Shown piece by piece: positions 6,994-14,843 of a DNA stretch of 64,000 nucleotides. The notes beneath the pieces are model-generated. The model had not been told where the DNA came from and searched no databases. It saw nothing but the letters and a program-made list of their open reading frames with translations. The first letter of the stretch is position 1, and each line of letters begins with the position of its first letter. The stretch is taken from positions 1-64,000 of the forward strand of contig JAJFTF010000007.1 in NCBI GenBank assembly GCA_021373185.1, written 5' to 3'. The DNA comes from Betaproteobacteria bacterium (GTDB lineage Bacteria > Pseudomonadota > Gammaproteobacteria > Burkholderiales > Sulfuricellaceae). The position numbers were made by a program, and so were the translations under genes.

Positions 6994-9024
6994 ATGGCAA
7001 TTTCTTCTGCCGGACTGGGTTCCGGCCTGGATGTGAAAAGCATCGTCAGTCAGTTGATGGCTGCCGAACGCCAGCCACTAACCAAGCTGGATAAGACAGA
7101 AGCCAGTTATCAGGCGAAATTGACTGCTTACGGTAGTTTGAAAGGAGCAATGTCGTCCTTTCAATCCGCTGTGAGCGGCATGAGCAATGTTTCCATGTTT
7201 AAGACCTTCAAGGCAACCCCGGCGGATAGTTCTATTCTGACGGCGACAACATCCAGCATAGCTTCTGCTGGTACTTATTCCATTTCCGTGACAAATCTGG
7301 CGCAATCGCAAAAGCTGGCTGCGGTTGGGCAAGCTAGCACAACCGCCCCGATTGGCAGCGGTGCCAGCACTACGCTGACTTTCGATTTCGGGACGATCAG
7401 TGGTGGGGTGCTGGCTGGTGGGACATATACCGGAGCCAGTTTTATCAGCAATGGCGCGGGTGCAAAAACGGTCACGATCGATAGTTCCAATAATTCTCTG
7501 ACCGGAATCAAAACGGCGATCAATAATGCCAAAATCGGCGTGACGGCGACTATCGTCAATGACGGCGGCACTTCTCCTTACCGTTTGGTATTGTCTTCCG
7601 ATAATATGGGAAAGAGCGGCAGCCTCAAGATTGGCGTTAGCGGTGATGCATCTTTGTCCGCGTTGCTGGCACACGACCCCTCTAATAATACCGGACAGAT
7701 GCTTTCCGAAACTGTGACCGCGCAGAATGCCGATTTTTCGGTGAACGGTGTGACGGTGAGCAAAAGTTCCAATGTCGTGAGCGATGTGGTGCAAGGGGTG
7801 ACACTAAATCTCCTCAAAACCACAACATCGGCAACCACGCTTACCGTTGCGCGCGATACCAGCGCGGTAACGACTGCGGTGAATGGATTCGCCAAGGCTT
7901 ATAACGAACTGAGCAAGACACTGTCAGATCTTTCCGGCTACGATGCTGTCAGCAAAAAGGGCGGCCCCTTGCTGGGGGATAGCGCGGTGCGTAGCATCCA
8001 ATCGCAAATCCGTGGCGTGATAGGTGCCTCTATTGCTGGATTGACCGGCGCTTACAAAAGGCTGGGTGATATTGGCTTGTCCTTGCAAAAAAATGGAACC
8101 ATGACGGTGGATGGCACCAAGCTGCAAGCCGCCATGGATGCCGCTCCTGATGATATCGGGATGCTGTTTGCCGCGTCGGGCAAGGCCACTGATAGTCTGG
8201 TGAGCTATGTAAGTTCCAGTTCGGGAACAAAAGCGGGATCGTATGCGCTCAATGTGACGCAAATAGCGTCTCAAGGCCAGTTGGTCGGCACGGCGCCGGT
8301 GTCAAGTCTGACGATCACGGCGGGCGTGAACGATACGCTGAATTTTAATGTGGATGGCGTGAGCGCGTCCATTACGCTAGAGGCTAAAACCTATGCCAGC
8401 GCCAGCGCGCTTGCGGCGGAAGTGCAGGCGAAGATCAACGGCGCCTCAGCGATTTCCAGCGCGAAAGCAGCGGTGACGGTTAGCGCAACAGAGGCTCCGC
8501 CAACATTTTGGACCTTGACTGCCACATCCAGCAGCTTCGGTTCGTCATCCAATGTCAATATCACCAGCGGAAACGGCGCTGCCAATCTGTTCGGGGGCGC
8601 TTCAGTGGCGGGCACGGTCGGCGTGAATGTGGCAGGAACAATTGGCGGATTGAGCGCTTCTGGATCCGGCCAGTACTTGACCGGTGCCGGTGCCGGGCCT
8701 GAAGGGTTGAAGGTGCTGGTGCAAGGAGGTTCAACAGGCACCAGAGGAGCGGTAAACTTCTCGCAAGGTTTCGCTTATCAATTGAATAAATTGGCGGACA
8801 GTCTACTAGCCAGTAAGGGTCCTATTTCAAGCAGTACAGATGGCATTAATCGATCAATCAAGGATATCAGCACCCGGCGTGCCAACCTTGAACGGCGCAT
8901 GACGGATATCGAAAGCCGCTATCAAAAACAGTTTTCGGATTTGGACACCCTGATCAGCGGCATGACGAAAACCAGTAATTTTTTGACGCAACAATTGGCG
9001 AATTTGCCAAAAACTTCACAATAG
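6994..9024 (+). CDS. fliD: Flagellar filament cap protein FliD
   Basis: This 676-residue filament cap (hook-associated protein 2) folds exported flagellin at the filament tip. The N-terminal FliD domain is clear (SSAGLGSGLDVKSIVSQLM at residues 4-22). The C-terminal coiled-coil region ends with RRANLERRMTDIESRYQKQF and SDLDTLISGMTKTSNFL. It is longer than the common 450-500-residue forms; the extra length is a Ser/Thr/Gly-rich central region. fliS follows after 39 bases, as in most flagellar clusters. Confidence 0.96.
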   Translation: MAISSAGLGSGLDVKSIVSQLMAAERQPLTKLDKTEASYQAKLTAYGSLKGAMSSFQSAVSGMSNVSMFKTFKATPADSSILTATTSSIASAGTYSISVTNLAQSQKLAAVGQASTTAPIGSGASTTLTFDFGTISGGVLAGGTYTGASFISNGAGAKTVTIDSSNNSLTGIKTAINNAKIGVTATIVNDGGTSPYRLVLSSDNMGKSGSLKIGVSGDASLSALLAHDPSNNTGQMLSETVTAQNADFSVNGVTVSKSSNVVSDVVQGVTLNLLKTTTSATTLTVARDTSAVTTAVNGFAKAYNELSKTLSDLSGYDAVSKKGGPLLGDSAVRSIQSQIRGVIGASIAGLTGAYKRLGDIGLSLQKNGTMTVDGTKLQAAMDAAPDDIGMLFAASGKATDSLVSYVSSSSGTKAGSYALNVTQIASQGQLVGTAPVSSLTITAGVNDTLNFNVDGVSASITLEAKTYASASALAAEVQAKINGASAISSAKAAVTVSATEAPPTFWTLTATSSSFGSSSNVNITSGNGAANLFGGASVAGTVGVNVAGTIGGLSASGSGQYLTGAGAGPEGLKVLVQGGSTGTRGAVNFSQGFAYQLNKLADSLLASKGPISSSTDGINRSIKDISTRRANLERRMTDIESRYQKQFSDLDTLISGMTKTSNFLTQQLANLPKTSQ

Positions 9025-9063
9025 AATGAAATTGCCGGAAATAATTGTGTTTGGGAGTGAATA

Positions 9064-9531
9064 ATGAATGCCATGGCAAATAATGCATTGAATGCCTACA
9101 CAAAGGTTGGGGTGGATGCGAATGTCTTGACCGCAAGCCCGCACAAATTGATCTTGATGCTGTTCGACGGCGCGATCAAGGCAATATCCTTGGCCAAATT
9201 CAGCATGAATAAAAAAGAAATCGGACCCAAGGGCGAAGCAATTTCCAAGGCGATTGCAATTATCGACGAAGGCCTGAAACTGAGTCTTGACGTTAAGGCG
9301 GGAGGAGAACTCGCCGAAAATCTGAGCGCGCTTTATGAATACATGTGTCATCGCCTGCTTGTGGCTAATCTGAAAAATGATATTGGCGCACTGGAAGAAG
9401 TCAGTCGGCTATTGATGGAATTGAGGGATGCCTGGGCGGCTATCGAGAAGCCCCAGGGAGTCACGGGAATTGCCAAACCGGCCACTATCCCCGAAAAATT
9501 GGATTCGGTTACCAGTTTCGGCAGAGTGTGA
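9064..9531 (+). CDS. fliS: Flagellin export chaperone FliS
   Basis: This 155-residue cytoplasmic chaperone binds the C-terminus of flagellin, prevents early polymerisation and delivers it to the export gate. The family pattern is present: NAYTKVGVDANVLTASPHKL near residues 10-29, then LILMLFDGAIKAI. GGGAG upstream supports the ATG at 9064, with a second Met four codons in. The stop overlaps the GTG of the next gene, indicating translational coupling. Confidence 0.95.
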   Translation: MNAMANNALNAYTKVGVDANVLTASPHKLILMLFDGAIKAISLAKFSMNKKEIGPKGEAISKAIAIIDEGLKLSLDVKAGGELAENLSALYEYMCHRLLVANLKNDIGALEEVSRLLMELRDAWAAIEKPQGVTGIAKPATIPEKLDSVTSFGRV

Positions 9532-9866
9532 CTATTTTGACCGGCCCCGAGATCGTAGCAACCTACGCGGCGGTTTGGGAAGTCGCGATTCAAATGCGCG
9601 AGGCTGCCAGAAAGAGCGAGTGGGACGATTTGACGGCGCTGGAAGGGAAACGTTCCGGCTTGATCGAGTTGCTGGCTACTTCCGATATGGGCGCTTTACC
9701 AACTGCTCAATTAAACGATGAGAAAGCGGATTGGATTCAAAAAATTCTGGAGTGCGACACTGAAACAAAATCTTTAACTGAGGTCTGGATGGTTGAGTTG
9801 CGCCAAATTCTGAATAGCTTGGCGACGGAAGCGAAGTTGAGCGATGTCTATGGTAGCAACGAATAA
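9528..9866 (+). CDS. fliT: FliT-like flagellar chaperone
   Basis: This 112-residue helical protein starts at GTG 9528, overlapping the fliS stop by four bases (GTGA). Sequence identity to enteric FliT is low, as usual in this family. The call rests on size, predicted helices (EVAIQMREAARKSEWDDL, then LEGKRSGLIELLA) and position straight after fliS. FliT proteins bind FliD and in enterics also restrain FlhDC. Confidence 0.75.
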   Translation: MTILTGPEIVATYAAVWEVAIQMREAARKSEWDDLTALEGKRSGLIELLATSDMGALPTAQLNDEKADWIQKILECDTETKSLTEVWMVELRQILNSLATEAKLSDVYGSNE

Positions 9867-9895
9867 GGGCGTAGAGTCTAAGAGGGAGGCGGCAC

Positions 9896-10129
9896 ATGTG
9901 GCATCCGTTTCTTTCAACCGGGAAAAATTCCGGTTTTTCGTTATTATTGTTTGCAGCTAACGACCCGATTGGCCCGGTGCCTGATTTGCCGTCTATCCTT
10001 CGGGATCAAGAGCGCAATCGTTCGGGCTATCAAAGGCAGCGATCCCCAAAGCATCCTGCTTTTCCTCCTCCGCTACCTGCGGAACAAAAAGACCCTGATA
10101 TTCCACCTCATGTGGATGATTATGCTTGA
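9896..10129 (+). CDS. Small proline-rich hypothetical protein
   Basis: The frame encodes 77 residues behind an excellent ribosome binding site (AGGGAGG at 9882-9888, seven bases before ATG 9896). The N-terminal part is short and hydrophobic (GFSLLLFAA). The second half is charged and Pro-rich (KHPAFPPPLPAEQ) and ends PPHVDDYA. I do not recognise the family. It lies between fliT and a DUF2802 gene in the same direction, so a flagellar role is possible. A hairpin with a T-run at 9916-9938 lies inside the frame and could instead mean the region is non-coding. Confidence 0.5.
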   Translation: MWHPFLSTGKNSGFSLLLFAANDPIGPVPDLPSILRDQERNRSGYQRQRSPKHPAFPPPLPAEQKDPDIPPHVDDYA

Positions 10130-10131
10130 TA

Positions 10132-10164
10132 AAGCCGAGGTATCCCGGTAATCTACCTTGGCTT
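10132..10164 (+). other. Long hairpin upstream of the DUF2802 gene
   Basis: AAGCCGAGGTA (10132-10142) and TACCTTGGCTT (10154-10164) form an eleven-base stem with one G-T pair and an eleven-base loop. There is no T-run. It lies 33 bases before the TTG start of the next gene and could influence translation or processing. Confidence 0.45.
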
Positions 10165-10199
10165 GTGGAATTACCTGCCTGATTTTACAGGAGTTATTG

Positions 10200-10589
10200 T
10201 TGGAATCTTTTGTCATTACCTGGCGTGAATTACTGATCGGTGCTTTGTTGGTGCTGGTGGTTTATATTGCCGAGATGTTGCTGCTGATGCGTTCGCCCAA
10301 ATCCTTCGGCTTGCGAATTTGGCAAAAGGGGGCGGAGGCTCAAGCCATTGCCCAAAGCCGTGAAGTTCAATACCTGGAGTTGGAGTTGACCCAATTGCAG
10401 GATCAGGTAAGGCGGCTACAGTCGGAACTCGATCAAATGAAGACTCAACAAGCCGCAGTGACACCCTATACCAATGCGATTCAAATGGCCGAACAGGGCC
10501 TTAATGTGAGCGATGTCGCATCTCGCTGTGGCATCTCGCGCGGCGAGGCGGAATTGATCGTCGCCATGCACCATAGCCAATCCCCATGA
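10200..10589 (+). CDS. DUF2802 / SwrB-like membrane-anchored protein
   Basis: With a TTG start at 10200 behind CAGGAG (10188-10193) the protein has 129 residues. It has one N-terminal transmembrane helix (about 9-28, LLIGALLVLVVYIAEMLLLM) and a coiled coil (about 52-85, rich in Gln/Glu/Leu). A short C-terminal helix-turn-helix-like segment follows (GLNVSDVASRCGISRGEAEL). This layout is that of DUF2802 proteins common in proteobacterial flagellar clusters and resembles Bacillus SwrB, which promotes flagellar export-gate assembly. The SwrB comparison is architectural only. The stop overlaps the next ATG. Confidence 0.75.
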   Translation: MESFVITWRELLIGALLVLVVYIAEMLLLMRSPKSFGLRIWQKGAEAQAIAQSREVQYLELELTQLQDQVRRLQSELDQMKTQQAAVTPYTNAIQMAEQGLNVSDVASRCGISRGEAELIVAMHHSQSP

Positions 10590-11743
10590 TTCACAATGAT
10601 GTTTTGAACCAGTTGCAATTGCTGGTTAAAACATCCGCTCCGCCGCTGGTGGATGTTGCCCAGACGCCCCTAGAAGAGCCATTGTGGGTACCCGGCCAAC
10701 GGCTGTCGGCTGTCGTTCTGTCCAACATGCCAAACGGGCGGTTTCAGGTTCAGGTCGGCGAGCAAGTGCTGGACATGAATCTTCCCAGAAATACCCAGCC
10801 GGGCGAGCAGGTCGAATTGACCTTCGTTTCAAACCAACCGCGCCTGACCTTTGTGCTCACCCGCGATCTAGCCGTTGCAATCCCCGGCACCGCAACTCCT
10901 GCCGATGCCAAAGTTCAAGTGACCGTCAGCGATTCGGCGCGATACCTCGGTGCGCTACTTCAGAAAATTTCAGATCAAGGCGAGGCCAAAGTTTCATCTT
11001 TGACCAGTACGACGCCTTTGCTTTCTTCGGGGCCAGTCGAGATCAAGGAATTTGCCGCTACGTTGCGCGGCGCCCTGTCTCAGAGCGGATTGTTCTACGA
11101 ATCACACCAGGCCCAGTGGGTGGCCGGGGAGAGAAATCTGGCAGACTTGATGCGGGAGCCGCAGGGAAAATTTATGCCCTTCATTTCCTCATCACCGCAG
11201 TCGGATCAGGCGGCAGCCGTCTCAAAGGATGCGTTCAATACTCCGCAACCAGCTAATGCACCTGGCAGCCCGGTCCCAACATCGACCGGTGCCGGCACGG
11301 GGAGCCTGCCGGTTCAATCGTTGATGGATGGGGCAATGGCGCAGGGCGCTGCCCGATTTCCGGTGCATGCCGAGGCGGTTTCCCTGGTGCAGCAGCAGTT
11401 GCAGACGCTCGATTCGCACCAACTGGTGTGGCAGGGGCAAGTGTGGCAAGGCCAGACGATGGAATGGCGGGTGGAGGAGCGAGGTGCGCGTGAGGGTGGG
11501 AGCGGGGGTGAGGGCGAGGAGCCGCCCCAGTGGCAAACCAGCTTGCGCCTTCAGCTACCAAAGCTGGGCGACGTGCAGGCGGCTCTTGTTTTTACGCCGC
11601 AAGGGGTGCGCATCAACCTCAAGGCCGCTGATTCAGGCACGGCAGAAGCCATGAAAGAGGCGCAGGGCAAGCTGCTGGGCTCGATGCAGGCATCCGGCCT
11701 GCACGTACTTGCCATGTCGGTGGAGCGACATGAAAAAGTCTGA
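10586..11743 (+). CDS. FliK-like flagellar hook-length control family protein
   Basis: This 385-residue protein has a variable, Pro/Ser/Gln-rich N-terminal and central region. Its C-terminal Flg_hook-type domain runs from about residue 310 to 385 (LRLQLPKLGDVQAALVF, then GVRINLKAADSGTAEAM). FliK proteins measure hook length and switch export specificity by contacting the FlhB C-terminal domain. The next gene encodes an FlhB C-terminal homologue, which fits a partner relationship. The start overlaps the preceding stop (ATGA). The main hook-operon fliK is probably elsewhere, so this may be a second, divergent member. Confidence 0.8.
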   Translation: MIHNDVLNQLQLLVKTSAPPLVDVAQTPLEEPLWVPGQRLSAVVLSNMPNGRFQVQVGEQVLDMNLPRNTQPGEQVELTFVSNQPRLTFVLTRDLAVAIPGTATPADAKVQVTVSDSARYLGALLQKISDQGEAKVSSLTSTTPLLSSGPVEIKEFAATLRGALSQSGLFYESHQAQWVAGERNLADLMREPQGKFMPFISSSPQSDQAAAVSKDAFNTPQPANAPGSPVPTSTGAGTGSLPVQSLMDGAMAQGAARFPVHAEAVSLVQQQLQTLDSHQLVWQGQVWQGQTMEWRVEERGAREGGSGGEGEEPPQWQTSLRLQLPKLGDVQAALVFTPQGVRINLKAADSGTAEAMKEAQGKLLGSMQASGLHVLAMSVERHEKV

Positions 11744-12035
11744 CAGCCCGCAGCTTGCCGTCGCGCTGGCCTACACTGCCGGAAAATCTGCGCCGCAAGT
11801 GGTGGCGAAGGGGCGGGGGCTGTTGGCGGAAGCAATCATCGAGCGCGCAAGAATGGCCGGCGTGTACGTGCACGAGTCGCCCGAACTGGTCTCGCTGCTG
11901 ATGCAGGTGGATCTCGATCAGCATATCCCGCCCGAGCTTTATTTTGCCGTGGCGGAATTGCTGGCCTGGCTATATCGCCTAGAGCGGGGCGAGCCGGACG
12001 TTCCCGCGCCGCAATTTTCCGAAAGTCAGCCCTGA
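11730..12035 (+). CDS. FlhB C-terminal homologue (FlhX-type)
   Basis: This 101-residue protein matches only the cytoplasmic C-terminal domain of FlhB/YscU-type export switch proteins (AVALAYTAGKSAPQVVAKG, HESPELVSLLMQVDLDQHIP, AVAELLAWLYRLE). The membrane part is absent. The usual NPTH self-cleavage site is replaced by DSPQ just before the conserved AVAL, so the protein resembles the post-cleavage fragment. Such proteins (FlhX, YlqH) can stand in for the cleaved FlhB tail. The ATG at 11730 overlaps the FliK-like gene by 14 bases; an ATG at 11709 is in frame but less likely. Confidence 0.85.
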   Translation: MKKSDSPQLAVALAYTAGKSAPQVVAKGRGLLAEAIIERARMAGVYVHESPELVSLLMQVDLDQHIPPELYFAVAELLAWLYRLERGEPDVPAPQFSESQP

Positions 12036-12077
12036 GCCTAGCCTTGATCGGTCGTGCACAGAACCTCGTACTTTCCC

Positions 12078-13547
12078 ATGAGAAAAAAGATACCAGCGAC
12101 ATCCCCCGATACGCTTGACCCCTCTGATTGGCAAGATTTCCGGGTTCAAGGGCATCGAATGCTCGATGACATTCTGGATTATCTGGAACACATTCGCGAG
12201 CGTCCGGTCTGGCAGCCGATTCCGCCGGATGTGCGTGGGCTTTTCCGGCAAGCGCTACCTCAAGAGCCGTCCGATCTGGCAACAGTGCATGAAATGTTCA
12301 TGCGGGATATTCTCCCGTTTGCGGTGGGCAACGCGCATCCGGGATTCATGGGCTGGGTTCATGGCGGCGGCACTCCGGTCGGCATGCTGGCGGAGATGCT
12401 GGCTGCCGGGCTGAATGCAAATCTTGGCGGACGCGACCAAATTCCAGTGGAAGTGGAACGGCAGGTGGTTCAATGGGTGCGGGAACTCTTCGGATTTCCC
12501 GATACGGCAAGCGGCATCTTTGTGGCGGGAACCTCCATGGCGAACCTGATTGCCGTTCTCGTCGCCCGGACTGCCGCCATGGGTGTCGCCGTGCGCCATC
12601 AGGGCGTTGCCGCCGGCAGCAAACGCCTGATTGCCTATACATCGACAGGCGCCCATGGCTGCATCTCCCAGGCGATGGATCTTTCCGGGCTTGGCATCGA
12701 TGCACTGCGGGTTATCCCGGTGAATGACCGTTACCAGATGGATGTCGAGGCGCTCCAGCGGGCTATTGCTGCCGATCGAAATGCCGGTCTGAATCCATTC
12801 TTTATTGCAGGTACGGCGGGGACGGTTGATGTCGGCGCCATCGACGATCTCGCTTTGCTTGCAGAGATCGCCCACCAGGAAGGGCTTTGGTTTCACGTCG
12901 ATGGCGCATATGGAGCGCTTGCCATGTTGGCCCCGGATATTGCGCCGCGTCTTGCCGGCATTGAGCTGGCGGACTCCATTGCTTTCGATTTTCATAAATG
13001 GGGGCAGGTCCCGTACGATGCCGGGTTTATTCTGGTGAGGGATGGAGTGCTTCATCTCAGTACTTTTGCCTCGCCTGCGGCATATTTGCGCCGGGAAACG
13101 CGCGGGATGGCAGCCGGATCCCCATGGCCCTGTGATTTTGGGCCGGACTTATCGCGGGGTTTCAGGGCGCTTAAAACCTGGTTTACCATCAAGGTCTACG
13201 GTGCGGAAAAGCTCGGCCAGGTGATTTCCAGTACCTGCGAGCTGGCACGGTATCTGGAACGGTGCATCGAGGCAACACCCCAGCTTGAACTTCTGGCGCC
13301 GGTTTCACTGAATATTGTCTGCTTCCGCTACCGCTGCGAAGATGTAGACCGGATGAACGCGGATATCGTTGTTGCACTGCAGGAATCAGGGATTGTTGCG
13401 CCATCAACGACTATTATCAATGGACATCTTGCCATTCGAGTTGCGATCGTCAATCACCGTACCAGCTCAAATGACATTGACGCTCTGGTAAGAGCCACGG
13501 TCGAATTTGGTGAAATCAAAGCCATGCCGAATAGAAGAAAATCATGA
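12078..13547 (+). CDS. PLP-dependent group II amino acid decarboxylase
   Basis: This 489-residue enzyme belongs to the aromatic-L-amino-acid / glutamate decarboxylase superfamily. It has a helical N-terminal segment with HRMLDDILDYLEHI, the PLP-pocket segment HVDGAYGALAML and the Schiff-base lysine in DFHKW (codon at 12996). Substrate cannot be read from sequence; Tyr, Phe, Trp or an acidic amino acid are possible. It starts 42 bases after the FlhB-like gene. Its stop overlaps the ATG of the ATP-grasp gene, so the two are coupled. A GTG at 12054 would add eight residues; no clear ribosome binding site is seen for either start. Confidence 0.88.
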   Translation: MRKKIPATSPDTLDPSDWQDFRVQGHRMLDDILDYLEHIRERPVWQPIPPDVRGLFRQALPQEPSDLATVHEMFMRDILPFAVGNAHPGFMGWVHGGGTPVGMLAEMLAAGLNANLGGRDQIPVEVERQVVQWVRELFGFPDTASGIFVAGTSMANLIAVLVARTAAMGVAVRHQGVAAGSKRLIAYTSTGAHGCISQAMDLSGLGIDALRVIPVNDRYQMDVEALQRAIAADRNAGLNPFFIAGTAGTVDVGAIDDLALLAEIAHQEGLWFHVDGAYGALAMLAPDIAPRLAGIELADSIAFDFHKWGQVPYDAGFILVRDGVLHLSTFASPAAYLRRETRGMAAGSPWPCDFGPDLSRGFRALKTWFTIKVYGAEKLGQVISSTCELARYLERCIEATPQLELLAPVSLNIVCFRYRCEDVDRMNADIVVALQESGIVAPSTTIINGHLAIRVAIVNHRTSSNDIDALVRATVEFGEIKAMPNRRKS

Positions 13548-14782
13548 GTCACGAAGCACCGGTACAAGATTTCACGAAAGAAAAAAATTACGGATCACTT
13601 ATCGGACTTGCTGCGCTGATGAGGATGGCCTATTCCGGTGCCGATCTCGCCCCTCTGGGAGAGCAGTTGATCGAGCGCGCGCAGCTTAATCCTAACGATG
13701 CAAATGCGCTGATGGATCTGTCGACGGTTTTGCAGCTCAGAAGGAAGCGGGAGCTCGCGCTTGCCATGCAAGCCCAGGCATTGGAGATGCAACAGTATTA
13801 CTGTCCACCGACTACTGCGGGTCAAGCCGGAGTCCGGCTCCTCGCCATCATGGGGCCGGGCGACCTGATGGCGAATACGCCTCTGGAGTTCCTGCTGGAA
13901 GAATCCGATGTGGCACTTACCCTGCTCTATGTGGCTCCAGAAATGCCTTTGCCCCTATCTCTGCCAGATCATGATGTGTTGTTCGTCGCCATTGGCGAAT
14001 CCGACCACAACCTTCCGCTCCTGAAGCAGATCGGGGATGCCATAAAATCCTGGCCGCGCCCGGTGCTTAACTTGCCAGACCGAATTGCCCTGTTGTCTCG
14101 CGATGGCGCTTGCGCGCTGTTTGGGCCTGTATCTGGGGTAGATATGCCGGTTACTGTGCGGATCGACAGGCAGACGCTGGAGCGAATCGGTAGCGCAGAA
14201 CTGCCGATTTTCTCAGTTCTGGACGATGGCGCGTTCCCGATCATAGTCAGGCCTGTTGGTTCGCATGCGGGTCAAGGGCTTCTTAAGATCGACGATGGCG
14301 CAGCCATTGCCGACTATCTTCAGTCGATGCCGAACAGCGAATTTTATGTTGCGCGTTTCGTCGATTATCGTGGACCGGATGGTCTATTCAGAAAATATCG
14401 GGTTGTCCTGATTGATGGGAAACCCTTTGTCTGCCATATGGCAATCTCTTCGCACTGGATGGTGCATTATCTGAATGCAGGCATGGGCGAAGATGCCGAG
14501 AAACGGGCCGAGGAAGAACGTCTTATGGCTGGCTTCAATGAGGGGTTTGCTCGCCGGCATGAAGAATCCTTGCGCGCCATCTATGCGCGTGCCGGGCTTG
14601 ATTATCTGGGGATTGATTGCAGTGAAACGGCGGATGGGAAGCTGCTGATTTTCGAAATTGACAGCAGTATGATCGTCCATGCAATCGATCCCATAGATAT
14701 CTTTCCGTACAAGCAACCCCAGATGCGGAAAGTGTTTTCTGCTTTTCGTGAAATGTTGGTCAATGCAATGCAGCGCGGCTAA
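13544..14782 (+). CDS. TPR-like / ATP-grasp protein of unknown product
   Basis: This 412-residue protein has an N-terminal helical repeat region (about 15-85, with LIERAQLNPNDANALMDLS typical of a TPR) and a C-terminal ATP-grasp ligase fold. Nucleotide-binding marks are PIIVRPVGSHAGQGLLKI (about residue 231), FRKYRVVLIDGKPFVCHM (about 282) and LDYLGIDCSETADG followed by LLIFEIDSS (about 350-375). ATP-grasp enzymes join a carboxylate to an amine through an acyl phosphate. Coupling to an amino acid decarboxylase suggests that the amine made by the decarboxylase is ligated here. That is inference; MfnA/MfnD of methanofuran synthesis is a comparable enzyme pairing. Confidence 0.7.
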   Translation: MSHEAPVQDFTKEKNYGSLIGLAALMRMAYSGADLAPLGEQLIERAQLNPNDANALMDLSTVLQLRRKRELALAMQAQALEMQQYYCPPTTAGQAGVRLLAIMGPGDLMANTPLEFLLEESDVALTLLYVAPEMPLPLSLPDHDVLFVAIGESDHNLPLLKQIGDAIKSWPRPVLNLPDRIALLSRDGACALFGPVSGVDMPVTVRIDRQTLERIGSAELPIFSVLDDGAFPIIVRPVGSHAGQGLLKIDDGAAIADYLQSMPNSEFYVARFVDYRGPDGLFRKYRVVLIDGKPFVCHMAISSHWMVHYLNAGMGEDAEKRAEEERLMAGFNEGFARRHEESLRAIYARAGLDYLGIDCSETADGKLLIFEIDSSMIVHAIDPIDIFPYKQPQMRKVFSAFREMLVNAMQRG

Positions 14783-14843
14783 CCTGAAATTCAGGCGAAA
14801 ATACCTGGCTGTTCTCCACGGGCTTTCTATTCCGGCGTGATGC

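Noticed and set aside
7078..7794. 238-codon minus-strand frame inside fliD
   Set aside because: Antisense shadow of the cap gene without a ribosome binding site.
9916..9938. Terminator after fliT (AACCGG/CCGGTT stem with five Ts)
   Set aside because: It lies inside a small frame that has a very good ribosome binding site, and the stem is only six pairs, so I do not list it as a separate terminator.
12255..13055. 266-codon minus-strand frame opposite the decarboxylase
   Set aside because: Antisense shadow of a conserved PLP enzyme; no independent support.
14784..14796. CCTGAAATTCAGG palindrome between the ATP-grasp gene and glnD as a bidirectional terminator
   Set aside because: The loop is one base and no T-run follows on either strand.
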